Positions 1-9,499 of a DNA stretch of 64,000 bases are shown in pieces. Origin of the DNA: Symsagittifera roscoffensis (taxonomy: Eukaryota > Xenacoelomorpha > Acoela > Convolutidae); NCBI RefSeq assembly GCF_963678635.1, contig NC_087062.1:76998349-77062348 (forward strand), written 5' to 3'. Below the pieces are notes generated by a model. The model saw only the letters and a program-made list of their open reading frames with translations. It made no database searches and was not told the origin of the DNA. How positions within the stretch are numbered: the stretch's first letter is position 1; each line of letters starts with the position of its first letter. Position numbers and translations under genes: made by a program.

Positions 1-1343
1 CCGAGCCTAAATCAAGAGTCGTAAAAAATTTTGCATCACCTAACTTCGAGAGGCTCTCATCAATCCTAGGTATGGGATAGGCATTCTTCACCGTGACGGA
101 GTTCAGGTATCGAAAGTCACAACAAAACCTTAACTGGTCGCCATTCTTTTTGGCCATCACTACTCCACACACCCACGGTGATTTGGATGGTTCTATCATG
201 TCATACTCTAGTAGCGTTTCAATCTCCTTCCTACATGCATCCGATTTGTGTGGGGTCATGCGCCTCGCCCCCTCCCTGTGCGGTATTGCGTTTTCCTTAA
301 GTTCTATTTCATGTTCAACGAAATTACAACACCCGATGTCTGCTTTATGTCTTGAAAAAACTTCTTCGTTCCGCTCTAGTACGTCCTTGATGGCTTCGAG
401 CTGTTCGTCCGTGAACTTGCCTCTTAAGTGTTCAATATCCGGTAGAACCGGTTTATCACCCTGTATTTCGTCTAATATGGGCCGTTCCGAGAAATTCGAA
501 CAGCTCGATAGTCCATCGTCCGTCTCTGACTTAAGTGACTTCACAAGACCTGTTGAATCTTTTATTTTATTTAATCGTCTCAAGATACAAATTTTGTCCC
601 TATGATCGGGAAAATCAACGACTTCATTTTGTTTATGGTTTTCCGTCATTTCATATCGAGTTTTAACAGGTAAAGCATATCCCAGTTTCCTCCCCCTCTG
701 TATCGTGATTGGCATGTCAAGGGTATTCAACAAGACACTCACGCAGAGGCCGCTCTTCGTAATCGAGAAGGATCTTCCTAAAACAGCAGCACTTTGACTA
801 TTTGGATTTGGGACTGCGCATACCTGCTTGTTGTCACTTAGTTCATTGTAATTTTTCATTCGTAAGCTTACAATCGCCGCCTCGTTCGCCTTTAGCCTCA
901 CCCTCCTACTCAAGAATACCGGTGCTTTGGTTTCGTTTGCCATTATTAAATTTACCGGTTTGATTGCGTACCTCCTATCCGGGTTCCGTATCCTGAACAT
1001 TGCGTTGTTTAGATCAATCGCTACATCAAAGTTCCTGATAAAGTCTCTGCCTAAAATAAATTGGTCAGACTCATCTAGGTTTTCTACCACAAGAAAGCTC
1101 ATCCACAGGTTACGTTCCCCCAGATTGAGGGCTATTATCGGCGTTCTGCCCAACACCCGCAGGGCCCCTTTGTTCGCAGCTGACAACCGTATTCTCGAAT
1201 CTATCAAATCATCTTTGTTGAAGCCCATTTTTTCCCAAGTTTCGATTGGTATGACACTCAAGACTGCTCCCGTATCGAGTAACCCACGTAACTGAGTCTT
1301 TTTGCCACTTATGTCTAACACGTGTCCTGTCACATCTGCCTCT
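1..1343 (-). pseudogene. Second, partial copy of Gypsy protease and N-terminal RT (tandem duplication)
   Basis: This stretch repeats 2562-3903 in the same orientation, with roughly 20 differences counted by eye (about 1.5 percent). It encodes the C-terminal part of the protease domain (D-T-G-A codons at 1265-1276) and the RT N-terminus up to motif A at the window edge. Unlike the other copy, it keeps the base near 1019 that joins protease and RT in one frame, and it has an aspartate codon in RT motif A (11-13). The reading frame appears to continue beyond the window. The upstream junction at 1343/1344 follows RNase H directly, with the short repeat CTCTGTCCC at the break, so this is an internal duplication and not a nested element. 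Confidence 0.85.
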
Positions 1344-3561
1344 GTCCCTCTGTCCCGAGTAACCCTATAGGCATCCCTCGATTCTTTCTTAAGATGGTTT
1401 TTTTCGTGGTTTCCTTTGGTAACTCGGGGTGATCTTCTATCGGTTTGCCTGATTTGTCCAACCATCTCGTGAGAGGAAGACTGTCATACGTTTCCTTGTC
1501 CATGAAGGAGAAGCCATCTTTGATTTCAGGTCTATCTGCCTCCCTCTGTTCTTGTCTCTCGTAGAACTCCGTCTTCTTGCTCAAGCTGTCAGCATTTTGA
1601 TGTTTGTCTCGTGTTCTGTGCTCAATTATCATATTGTATCCGTCCAGGCGAACTATCCACCTCCCAATGTAACTGTGGTCCATTGAGTACGTTTTCAGCC
1701 AGCTTAATGCCCGGTTGTCGACTCGCAACTTGAATAGCTCGCTGCCTAGGTATGCCCTATATTTCTCGACAAAGGTAACCACCGCGAACATCTCTGCTTT
1801 CGGTGCACCGTACTTCATTTCCGTGTCACTTGGGACTTTGCTCCCGTACGCTATCGGTCTCAAGAATGTCTTCCCGTTCCACTCTTGTTCTTGGTGGAGA
1901 ATTCCAGATATCGCTACTACCGACGCGTCCGTATCCAGTACGTACATCCCCTTCTCTGTTGGCATCCCTAGTACTGGTGCCTCGAACAACTCTTTCTTTA
2001 TTCTCTGGAATGACTCTTCTGCTGCGTTATTCCACGTGAACTTCTTGCCCTTGTGCCTCATTAACTGTTGCATCGGATAAACCTTGTCTGCGTAGCCTTT
2101 GACAAATTCCCTATAGTAGTTTGCAAAACCCAGAAAGCTCATCAATTGGTGTTCCGTTTTCGGCGATTTCCAAGTTAGGACTGCCTCTACCGCGTCTGGA
2201 TCTGGTCTGATGCCGTGTTTGTCCACCATCCTGCCCAAGTATTTTATCGAGTCCTTGAGTATCTCACACTTTGATGGTTTGCACTTCAGCCCCGACCTCC
2301 TCATACACCCAAAAACTTCGTCGAGTCTCTCAATGTGGTCCTCTAGTGTGGGTGTCGCTATTACCACGTCATCCACATAGCACATTACCAGATTGTCGTA
2401 CTTCTTCGTCACGCCTATCAGCGCGTGTGCCATCAACCGCTGAAACGTGGCTGTGGCATTGCAAAGTCCAAACGGCATCCGTTTCCATTGAAACAGACCC
2501 AACTCGCAGGCAAACCCTGTCTTGTCCCTGTCCTGCTTCCTCAGCGGTACCTGCCAAAAAGCCGAGCCTAAACCAAGAGTCGTAAAAAATTTTGCATCAC
2601 CTAACTTCGAGAGGCTCTCATCAATCCTAGGTATGGGATAGGCATCCTTCACCGTGACGGAGTTCAGGTATCGAAAGTCACAACAAAACCTTAACTGGTC
2701 GCCATTCTTTTTGGCCATCACTACTCCACACACCCACGGTGATTTGGATGGTTCTATCATGTCATACTCTAGTAGCGTTTCAATCTCCTTCCTACACGCA
2801 TCCGATTTGTGTGGGGTCATGCGCCTCGCCCCCTCCCTGTGCGGTATTGCGTTTTCCTTAAGTTCTATTTCATGTTCAACGAAATTACAACACCCGATGT
2901 CTGCTTTATGTCTTGAAAAAACTTCTTCGTTCCGCTCTAGTACGTCCTTGATGGCTTCGAGCTGTTCGTCCGTGAACTTGCCTCTTAAGTGTTCAATATC
3001 CGGTAGAACCGGTTTATCACTCTGTATTTCGTCTAATATGGGCCGTTCCGAGAAATTCGAACAGCTCGATAGTCCATCGTCCGTCTCTGACTTAAGTGAC
3101 TTCACAAGACCTGTTGAATTTTTTATTTTATTTAATCGTCTCAAGATACAAATTTTGTCCCTATGATCGGGACAATCAACGACTTCATTTTGTTTATGGT
3201 TTTCCGTCATTTCATATCGAGGTTTAACAGGTAAAGCATATCCCAGTTTCCTCCCCCTCTGTATCGTGATTGGCATGTCAAGGGTATTCAACAAGACACT
3301 CACGCAGAGGCCGCTCTTCGTAATCGAGAAGGATCTTCCTAAAACAGCAGCACTTTGACTATTTGGATTTGGGACTATGCATACCTGCTTGTTGTCACTT
3401 AGTTCATTGTAATTTTTCATTCGTAAGCTTACAATCGCCGCCTCGTTCGCCTTTAGCCTCACCCTCCTACACAAGAATACCGGTGCTTTGGTTTCATTTG
3501 CCATTATTGAATTAACCGGTTTGATTGCGTACCTCCTATCCGGGTTTCGTATCCTGAACAT
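1330..3561 (-). CDS. Gypsy reverse transcriptase-RNase H, motif A aspartate lost
   Basis: A 743-aa frame copying element RNA into DNA. It has a linker of about 200 residues, then RT (about 210-460) with the motif YVDD at residues 395-398 (2368-2379), then RNase H (about 535-660) with D-T-D-A-S near 541 and A-D-S-L-S near 655. In motif A, T-T-L-D-L reads T-T-L-G-L: residue 330 (2572-2574) is Gly (GGT), although the duplicate at 11-13 has Asp (GAT). Loss of this metal-binding aspartate should abolish polymerase activity. The last few residues are chimeric, because RNase H ends at the duplication junction (1343/1344). The frame was probably fused to protease before a one-base deletion at about 3579/3580. 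The host family is well known; inactivity is inferred. Confidence 0.9.
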   Translation of the reverse strand: MFRIRNPDRRYAIKPVNSIMANETKAPVFLCRRVRLKANEAAIVSLRMKNYNELSDNKQVCIVPNPNSQSAAVLGRSFSITKSGLCVSVLLNTLDMPITIQRGRKLGYALPVKPRYEMTENHKQNEVVDCPDHRDKICILRRLNKIKNSTGLVKSLKSETDDGLSSCSNFSERPILDEIQSDKPVLPDIEHLRGKFTDEQLEAIKDVLERNEEVFSRHKADIGCCNFVEHEIELKENAIPHREGARRMTPHKSDACRKEIETLLEYDMIEPSKSPWVCGVVMAKKNGDQLRFCCDFRYLNSVTVKDAYPIPRIDESLSKLGDAKFFTTLGLGSAFWQVPLRKQDRDKTGFACELGLFQWKRMPFGLCNATATFQRLMAHALIGVTKKYDNLVMCYVDDVVIATPTLEDHIERLDEVFGCMRRSGLKCKPSKCEILKDSIKYLGRMVDKHGIRPDPDAVEAVLTWKSPKTEHQLMSFLGFANYYREFVKGYADKVYPMQQLMRHKGKKFTWNNAAEESFQRIKKELFEAPVLGMPTEKGMYVLDTDASVVAISGILHQEQEWNGKTFLRPIAYGSKVPSDTEMKYGAPKAEMFAVVTFVEKYRAYLGSELFKLRVDNRALSWLKTYSMDHSYIGRWIVRLDGYNMIIEHRTRDKHQNADSLSKKTEFYERQEQREADRPEIKDGFSFMDKETYDSLPLTRWLDKSGKPIEDHPELPKETTKKTILRKNRGMPIGLLGTEGQRQM

Positions 3562-3569
3562 TGCGTTGT

Positions 3570-4274
3570 TTAGATCAATGCTACATCAAAGTTCCTGATA
3601 AAGCCTCTGCCTAAAATAAATCGGTCAGACTCATCTAGGTTTTCTACCACAAGAACGCTCATCCACAGGTTACGTTCCCCCAGATTGAGGGCTATTATCG
3701 GCGTTCTGCCCAACACCCGCAGGGCCCCTTTGTTCGCAGCTGACAACAGTATTCTCGAATCTATCAAATCATTTTTGTTGAAGCCCATTTTTTCCCAAGT
3801 TTCGATTGGTATGACACTCAAGACTGCTCCCGTATCGAGTAACCCACGTAACTGAGTCTTTTTGCCACTTATGTCTAACACGTGTCCTGTCACATCTGCC
3901 TCTGTCCCGATGTGCATCGCATCTTCTTCAAGCATGGCGCAGTGTGCGATCGATCTCACTTTCAACTCTTCTCTTCCCACATAGATTTGCCCAATTAGGT
4001 CTTCATCACATGTTAACCTTGTTTTGGTATAGATGTTGATTCCATCTATATTTAGCATCACTTCATGTGGACCATAAGCTTCTGTGTACCTGTTATCAAC
4101 ACGTACCGACTTGCTACCCCCTCTCGTGAGTAGTGCCCTCAACGCTCTAGAAGTCGTTTGTGGGCTTATACAGCTCAAGTAATCTGCGTACACATCAATG
4201 TGCATTATTGTCTGGTCACTTGGTTCGCTCAAGTTTCTCGTTACTTCGTGGCCGCCCACAGTGATTATTGACAT
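3570..4274 (-). CDS. Gypsy retropepsin (aspartic protease) region of pol
   Basis: A 234-aa frame with a retropepsin: L-L-D-T-G-A with the catalytic aspartate at residue 147 (codons 3825-3836), then the I-L-G-R flap-side motif near residue 220. It cleaves the Gag-Pol polyprotein and acts as a homodimer in this family. The frame is the same as the Gag frame upstream: between the Gag stop (TAG, 4322-4320) and this ATG there are 15 sense codons and no other stop. Pol may therefore be made by stop-codon readthrough instead of starting at this ATG. At its end a missing C at about 3579/3580, present in the duplicate at 1-1343, shifts the frame and separates protease from RT. Confidence 0.85.
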   Translation of the reverse strand: MSIITVGGHEVTRNLSEPSDQTIMHIDVYADYLSCISPQTTSRALRALLTRGGSKSVRVDNRYTEAYGPHEVMLNIDGINIYTKTRLTCDEDLIGQIYVGREELKVRSIAHCAMLEEDAMHIGTEADVTGHVLDISGKKTQLRGLLDTGAVLSVIPIETWEKMGFNKNDLIDSRILLSAANKGALRVLGRTPIIALNLGERNLWMSVLVVENLDESDRFILGRGFIRNFDVALI

Positions 4275-4319
4275 TGTTCTTACCCCAATCTTTTTTATGC
4301 CAAACGGCTTTCCTGTGAC

Positions 4320-4322
4320 CTA
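4320..4322 (-). promoter_or_regulatory. In-frame amber codon between Gag and Pol (possible readthrough site)
   Basis: On the minus strand the Gag frame ends AAA-TAG-GTC. The same frame then stays open through 15 codons to the protease ATG at 4274 and on through the protease. Expression of Gag-Pol by UAG readthrough is established for gammaretroviruses; here it is inferred from frame alone. A chance nonsense mutation is the alternative. Confidence 0.45.
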
Positions 4323-6026
4323 TTTTACCGTGTTGCAGTTTCCATTTTTTGTCGACCCCTCAGCAGCTTCTGGTATTGTCTGTGAGCAACTTAATGCTTC
4401 GTTCATTTTCTGTCTTTGGATTTCATGCTTCAGTCGTTGTTCTATTTCTTTCGCTGCTAGGTCTTGTTTCACTTTGTTGATGGCCTCCGCTGCCGCCTTC
4501 TCATAATCTATTTCTTGGGCGTTCTTCGCCGTGGCCTCTACTGCACTATTACATTGTGCTACAGCTTTCACTGTTTTCGTCGGAAGCTCCGCATTTGGTC
4601 TTTCCAGGTTTTTCGTCTCAAATTCACCTTGTCTGTTTCTTTGGTTCTGCACTGCTGCTAGCGCCAACTTGTGTTTTGGATGACTCTGGTTCTTGACCGC
4701 TTCCCAAAACAACGGACAGTCCATCCTGAAGTGCCCCTCTCGGTTGCAGAAGAAGCATCTTGCACCTATTTTGATGATCAAGCCACTATAGAACTCGTGT
4801 TCTTCCATCTGGCTCATATCTTCTTCATCGGGTGCATATCCCAAACTCTTCATGCCCTGTTTGTATGTCGTGCAATCCGCCACATGATGATCCGCCGACC
4901 CGCAGTTAGCACATGACCTGCGTTTGTCCATGTCATCTCTGGGCTTGTACCATGACGACCTCTGTGGCTGACTTCCCCCTTGTGTGTTCCTGTTGTCTGA
5001 GTACGAGTATTTCTTGGGTTTCATCAGCATGTACTCTCTTGACTTCTGCCTCATCTCTTCTGGAGTTGGTGCACTAACTTTCGACAATGTGTAGTACGTT
5101 GCTAACATCGTTCTCAAGTCATCACTCTTCACCCCATCAATGAACTTTGAGGCGATACTGAAGTTCTTTCGATTGGTAGATTCTTCCGGGTCACTCCTTC
5201 TTCTCAAGCTCTCAAGATTATCTAGGAACCTGTCAATCGATTCATCGTCCCTTTGTCTCCTCCTCTCAAATCGCATCATCGCTTGATGACCCTTCATGCC
5301 TGAGCCGAATCTATTTAACAATATTTCAAAGATTTTGTCCGCTGTGTCATGTTCCTCTTCTTTCTTCGCAACCACGCATTTGAATGCCGTGCCTTCCAGA
5401 TTGCTCAGTATCGCTGTGCATGCTTGCCTCTCATCGTTCAAGTTGTCTTGTTCTAAGTGCAACCTCATGACTTCTACCCAAGTGTCAATGCATCCATCTG
5501 AATCATCTTTGAACTCCTTCGGTTTCTTGAAGGTTTTCCTGGATTTGTTGCCTCCTCTGTCACTCAAGTCGGTGTTCCTCGTGGCGAAGGCTTCTAGAGT
5601 CCTGTTCATCATTTCCCAGGTGCTTGTCCAAGTCATGGCATCCGGTCCCACGTTGTTTTGAGTCGTGGAGTCCCCTGGACCACTGGTTGTGTTCACTGTT
5701 CCATTCCTTATAATGGCCCTGGCCCCCACCGGTGCCGTAATCGCGGCCTCCCGGGTTGCTGGTAACGGTGTTGACTGTCGTTTGTTCCTTTGAGGCTCCA
5801 CGAAGTCCACTCTATTACCTTGTGTCCTCTCTGCAGCTGGCCTGTCTTGTTGTGTTGAATTCCTAAGAATTGCGTCTAGCTTTGTCTGTATTGCACTTGA
5901 GCTCTCAGCCTGTTCCCTACTCATCGTAACCATTCTCGTTTCCAAACTCCCTAACTGGCAATTCACTGCGTCATATCGCTGCTTCATTTCCTGCATGTCC
6001 TTTCTGATGTTCTTCTCGCTCTTCAT
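4320..6026 (-). CDS. Gypsy Gag, main part with capsid-like region and two CCHC zinc knuckles
   Basis: A 568-aa frame. Residues about 170-320 look like a retrotransposon Gag capsid domain (W-V-E-V-M-R-L-H, L-E-G-T-A, D-E-S-I-D-R-F-L-D-N-L). Two zinc knuckles follow, C-X2-C-X4-H-X4-C, at residues 372-385 and 424-437, for binding genomic RNA. The tail after about 450 is charged and Lys/Glu-rich. The annotated start at 6026 is probably not a true start: the preceding frame (5971-6798) overlaps it by 56 nt and continues the same low-complexity, coiled-coil-like character, so one Gag gene appears split by a frameshift near 5990-6026. Gag ends at an amber codon (4322-4320) in frame with pol. Confidence 0.85.
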   Translation of the reverse strand: MKSEKNIRKDMQEMKQRYDAVNCQLGSLETRMVTMSREQAESSSAIQTKLDAILRNSTQQDRPAAERTQGNRVDFVEPQRNKRQSTPLPATREAAITAPVGARAIIRNGTVNTTSGPGDSTTQNNVGPDAMTWTSTWEMMNRTLEAFATRNTDLSDRGGNKSRKTFKKPKEFKDDSDGCIDTWVEVMRLHLEQDNLNDERQACTAILSNLEGTAFKCVVAKKEEEHDTADKIFEILLNRFGSGMKGHQAMMRFERRRQRDDESIDRFLDNLESLRRRSDPEESTNRKNFSIASKFIDGVKSDDLRTMLATYYTLSKVSAPTPEEMRQKSREYMLMKPKKYSYSDNRNTQGGSQPQRSSWYKPRDDMDKRRSCANCGSADHHVADCTTYKQGMKSLGYAPDEEDMSQMEEHEFYSGLIIKIGARCFFCNREGHFRMDCPLFWEAVKNQSHPKHKLALAAVQNQRNRQGEFETKNLERPNAELPTKTVKAVAQCNSAVEATAKNAQEIDYEKAAAEAINKVKQDLAAKEIEQRLKHEIQRQKMNEALSCSQTIPEAAEGSTKNGNCNTVK

Positions 6027-6798
6027 CAGTGGTTTCTACTTTGTCAGACATCTTCTGAAGCTTTTCCTCCGTCGCTCTCGCTAGATGGAAATAGTTGTCC
6101 AAGTACTCATGTTTGCTGTGTCTCATTTCTTTCTTTATCACATTTCTATCCTCTTCGCTGTGCTTCAGTTTCTCATCTATCTGATCTAGTTTCGCCATCA
6201 AGTCGCTTAACTCAAGATTTGTCGTTCCATGGTCCGTTGTTGTCCTGTAGTTGATCGCTGGTCCCGATTTTCTTTGACCCTCGTTCTGATCGGTCTCTGT
6301 CGTTCTCGTGGATACTGTTCCGAATGTTTTGCTTTTCTCAACTTTCGTCTCCTCCACTGCTGCGTCCTTCGATCTCATTCCGACCATCATTGCTAATCTT
6401 TCAGTAAAAGACGTTCTCTTTTGAGACTCATCCTTCACTGTTTCTTGCGTGTTGCCTGTTGTGTCTTCCGCGTTGTCTATCGATGAGAACTCTATGGGAT
6501 TCGGGTTAGGTTCTTCCGCATTAGGCATTGGAGTTGACTCTGTCGTCTTCTTTCCTGCTTCATCCACACTTTGATCAGGTGTCTCTAGATCAATCTCGAT
6601 GGTGGGTTCTACTCGTTCCTCTTCTGTGCCCTCTTTTGCTTTGTTCTCCGTGGTACTCCTCGTGCTGACCATACTAACTGAAAAGTTCTTCTTTGTTACC
6701 ATCGGACCCATTGATGTTGTTTTACGTAGCGACGAGTTATACTTTGTCTTCGCTTCGGTAGACCTCTTTTCAGCTACCGGTACCCTGCTTCGCCTCAT
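5971..6798 (-). CDS. Gypsy Gag, N-terminal part (frameshifted from the rest)
   Basis: A 275-aa hydrophilic frame rich in Glu, Lys, Thr and Ser, starting M-R-R-S-R-V at 6798. Residues about 190-255 look like a coiled coil (L-M-A-K-L-D-Q-I-D-E-K-L-K and following). No known domain is seen. The last 14 or so residues are probably out of frame, since the next frame (4320-6026) begins within this one and continues the coiled-coil pattern. Together they would give a Gag of more than 800 residues, long for Gypsy. An alternative is a genuine separate ORF with a -1/+1 shift, but no slippery run is obvious. Confidence 0.7.
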   Translation of the reverse strand: MRRSRVPVAEKRSTEAKTKYNSSLRKTTSMGPMVTKKNFSVSMVSTRSTTENKAKEGTEEERVEPTIEIDLETPDQSVDEAGKKTTESTPMPNAEEPNPNPIEFSSIDNAEDTTGNTQETVKDESQKRTSFTERLAMMVGMRSKDAAVEETKVEKSKTFGTVSTRTTETDQNEGQRKSGPAINYRTTTDHGTTNLELSDLMAKLDQIDEKLKHSEEDRNVIKKEMRHSKHEYLDNYFHLARATEEKLQKMSDKVETTDEEREEHQKGHAGNEAAI

Positions 6799-7102
6799 TA
6801 TTTACAATTATTACTATTTACAGTATTACTATCTACAAAATTCTACTCTAAAGTTAAAACCTCTTTTGAAAAAAATTTTGTAAAAAGAAATCAACGATTT
6901 GCTGAAAACAACTTTTCTCAAGCTCTTGAAAATTTTATGTGTTAGGAAAGGATAGAGAATATGATCTTACAATTGGTTACTTCAACCTGACTTAGTACTC
7001 TTTTAGTACCCCCCTCCTAATGCTGTTCCAAGACTTTCTTTCTACCGTCTCAAGACTATTCAGTGTTGTCCCAGTACTTCCTCCTAGTATCCCCAGACTA
7101 GT

Positions 7103-7614
7103 GTCCCAAGACCAATGTCCCAAGACCAACGTCCCAAGACTAACGTCCCAAGAACAATGGCCCAAGACCAATGTCCCAAGACTATTGTCCCAAGGCTAAT
7201 GTCCCAAGACTAATGTCCCAAGACCAATGGCCCAAGACCAATGTCCCAAGACCACTGTCCCAAGACCAATGGCCCAAGACCAACGTCCCAAGACTACCGT
7301 CCCAAGAACAATGGCCCAAGACCAACGTCCCAAGACTATTGTCCCAAGACCAATGGCCCAAGACCAATGTCCCAAGACCACTGTCCCAAAATCAATGTCC
7401 CAAGACCACTGTCCCAAGACCACTGTCCCAAGACCAATGTCCCAAGACCAATGTCCCAAGACCAATGTCCCAAGACTGTTTCGTACCAAGACTGCTCTGG
7501 TCCAAGACTGTTCCAAGGCTGCACTGTCCCAAGACTATCCCAAGATTGTGTTGCCCCAAGACTTTCCCCAGACTGCAATGTCCAAAGACTTCTTCGGTAC
7601 TGTCCCAAGACTCG
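7103..7614. repeat. 14-bp minisatellite in the Gypsy leader
   Basis: Head-to-tail 14-bp units of the form GTCCCAAGACCAAT, with common variants GGCCCAAGACCAAT and GTCCCAAGACTAAC. They are nearly regular from 7103 to about 7480 and decay to 7614. Because 14 is not a multiple of 3 and the unit has no stop in any frame, several overlapping open frames on both strands arise here (for example 7171-7704 + and 7196-7516 -). These are not protein genes. Confidence 0.95.
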
Positions 7615-8483
7615 TCACTGAGTGTCTGGATATCGGGTCTCTTCTTCTTCGTTGTAGGGACTATTGAACCACTGTACCTTTTACCACCACTTGAGCTCTT
7701 GTAAAAGTTTTCCCAAAATCCCTATCTTAATGGTCGAAACCCAAATACTGATCCAGTCTTCTCAGGCTATTTGAAACTCTAAATTCCCCGCAGGTGTCTT
7801 GTGATCACCTGTTCGTTAAAATACCAACAACAATTTTTTACCAAAACATAAAATTTTAAACTGGAAAAAATTTCAAAAACAGATGGGTGATTTCTCCTGA
7901 AATTCAAGGTTGACTGATGTCAATCTTTGTCCGAAAAAATGTCTGGTACCCGATTGCCACGCGTTTTCCTCACCCCTGCTAGCGATCTTATGGGGTATCA
8001 CAAAAACTGTCTATGTCCGTTCCCCCCTACCGATCCGACCAGGGTACCTACCTTAACCTGATTCTAATTTTGGATATCCGCTTCCTGTAACCAACGCGTG
8101 TAAATATCTAATGTAACTAAGTCGACGATGCCGAGCAATTAGTTGCTCTAATGTCCCCCCTTTTTACAATTTATAACCGCTAACCTCTAACTTAACCAGC
8201 CCCCCTTCTAACCTCCCCCCTCTTTAGCCCCCCTCTTAAGCCGAAAAATCCCTTAAGCGCCGGGTGCTAAACCTCTCGAGAGAAAACCGTAGACCTGTTT
8301 CCAGGCCTGCTTGAGCAAAAACTTCCTCAAAACAATGGGACTCCGCTTATCCAATTTTACACTTATCTCCTATAATGTAATGTGGATTCTAACGATACCC
8401 GTTGCCCAACTTGAGAACACCCCTGTTTGTCCTCTTGTGGTGATCCTGTGCTGGTTGTCTCTGTTCTGCACTTGACAGCAGCA

Positions 8484-8690
8484 CACTTTCCCACTTGGCT
8501 GGTCACCTCTTCCAGTCAAGTCTCCTAGTGGTCCGTTTCGATCCTTGTGAACCACTTTCCCACTCGACTGGTCACCCTTTCCAGTCAAGTCTCCCAGTGG
8601 TCCGGTTCGATGCTTGTGAACCACTTTCCCACTCGACTGGGCACCTCTTCCAGTCAAGTCTCCTAGTGGTCCGGCTAGGTTGCAATCTGT
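8484..8690. repeat. 69-bp tandem repeat, three copies, in the Gypsy leader
   Basis: Units start CACTTTCCCACT at 8484, 8553 and 8622, exactly 69 bp apart, the third slightly truncated. Each contains CCAGTCAAGTCTCC and an AGTGGTCCG motif. Read on the minus strand it gives a repeated P-L-G-D-L-T-G-[RK]-G peptide in an open frame of 122 codons (8370-8738), which I regard as incidental. Confidence 0.9.
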
Positions 8691-9152
8691 CTGAAAACCC
8701 TTAACAACGCCCCCACTCGGGCACCTTTTCAGAGTCACTGGTTTAAATTGCTAGATTGATCGAAACGATCGGTCTTATAAAACAGTATGGGTACACTATT
8801 TAATTAATATAAAGGTTTGATCCAAATGATCTGGTATCAAAGTCACTGTCTTTTCGTTTTATGGTTTTTGTTCCTTTTTCTATACTTTATTTTTTTGTTT
8901 TTTTTTCGCTTTTGTCTTTTTGCTCGTGTTTTTGTCCCCCTAGTTACCCTATCCCCCCTCCTTACTCGGTTAGCTAGGCCTCGTTCGGAGAGCGTACCAG
9001 GAAGTTTTCTCAAGTTTTCTTAAAAAGCTATCACGGTACAACCGGAAGGTTTACACGTTCCCGCTGAACCGTACCACCGGTACTCTAGAATGGGCATGCA
9101 GCCCGGAGCTGTGTCAAGTGGGTTCGACTCCGTAGTCATGATTTCGTAAAAA

Positions 9153-9167
9153 CACCCAGGAGCGCCA
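9153..9167 (-). other. Primer-binding site of the Gypsy element
   Basis: On the minus strand TGGCGCTCCTGGGTG lies 11 nt inside the 5' LTR. It begins with TGG, complementary to a tRNA CCA end. The identical 15-mer is found just after the 5' LTR of the 8.9-kb element at 26534. I could not assign the tRNA. Confidence 0.7.
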
Positions 9168-9178
9168 TAAAAACACTA

Positions 9179-9499
9179 TGTAACAGTCGCCTACTTCGGT
9201 CACATATGAGGCTTAAGAAAAATAGGCCCTATAACCATTGGCTCAAGAGTCAGGGACACTATCTCTTGTGTTTTTCTACCTCAAGAACGGTCGGAGCCAA
9301 TTCGGTTCGCTTGCGACATGAGACTAGAACCCGTTACAGCTTAAAGGCTACTACCAAAATATCCCCCCACTCTAGAAAATAAGAACGTCCCCATACTTAG
9401 GTCTCAAAATCTCCAAAATACGCGAATGCCGTTAAAAACAGGGTCGGAACAATCCGTTAAGTTACTTTTTATTGGACAGTGGAATTTTGATCCATTTCA
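9179..9499 (-). repeat. Gypsy 5' LTR (321 bp)
   Basis: It resembles 10703-11020 over its whole length (roughly 80-85 percent by eye, with small indels). The edges are TG..CA-like: on the + strand it starts TGTAACAGTCG and ends near CCATTTCA. Its place next to the primer-binding site and the Gag leader identifies it as the 5' LTR of the minus-strand element. No target-site duplication can be tested, because the 3' LTR is outside the window. Confidence 0.75.

Larger units (their letters stand above)
6799..9152 (-). other. Gypsy untranslated leader (2.4 kb) between PBS and Gag
   Basis: No long coding frame of retroviral type is seen. It holds a 14-bp minisatellite (7103-7614), a 69-bp triplication (8484-8690), pyrimidine-rich stretches (8150-8250, 8860-8960), and a GGTTCGACTCC motif at 9120-9130 that resembles a tRNA B box but has no matching A box. 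A long leader carrying packaging signals is common in LTR elements; any such role here is inference. Confidence 0.7.
1..9499 (-). mobile_element. Ty3/Gypsy LTR retrotransposon, 5' LTR to pol, truncated by the window edge
   Basis: Read on the minus strand the order is 5' LTR (9499-9179), primer-binding site (9167-9153), a leader of about 2.4 kb, Gag (6798-4320), protease (4274-3570) and RT/RNase H (3561-1330). A second partial protease-RT copy (1343-1) then runs off the window. PR before RT with YVDD-type RT and RNase H is typical of Ty3/Gypsy. No integrase or 3' LTR is visible, because an internal tandem duplication interrupts pol and the rest is outside the window. Breaks seen: a frameshift in Gag near 6000, an in-frame UAG between Gag and protease, and a one-base deletion near 3579. 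This copy is probably not autonomous, but the 1.5 percent divergence of its duplicated part suggests it is not ancient. Confidence 0.9.

Noticed and set aside
93-605. 170-codon + strand frame, repeated at 2654-3166
   Set aside because: It is the antisense shadow of the Gypsy RT N-terminal region; it recurs only because that region is duplicated.
7103-7614. CRISPR-like regular repeats
   Set aside because: Units are directly adjacent with no unique spacers, and the genome is eukaryotic.
7171-7704. Pro/Gln-rich repeat proteins on both strands (7171-7704 +, 7227-7667 +, 7196-7516 -)
   Set aside because: Produced by a 14-bp tandem repeat with no stops; every frame is open, so no frame is privileged.
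9110-9140. tRNA gene suggested by GGTTCGACTCC
   Set aside because: No A box at the right distance and no foldable acceptor stem.
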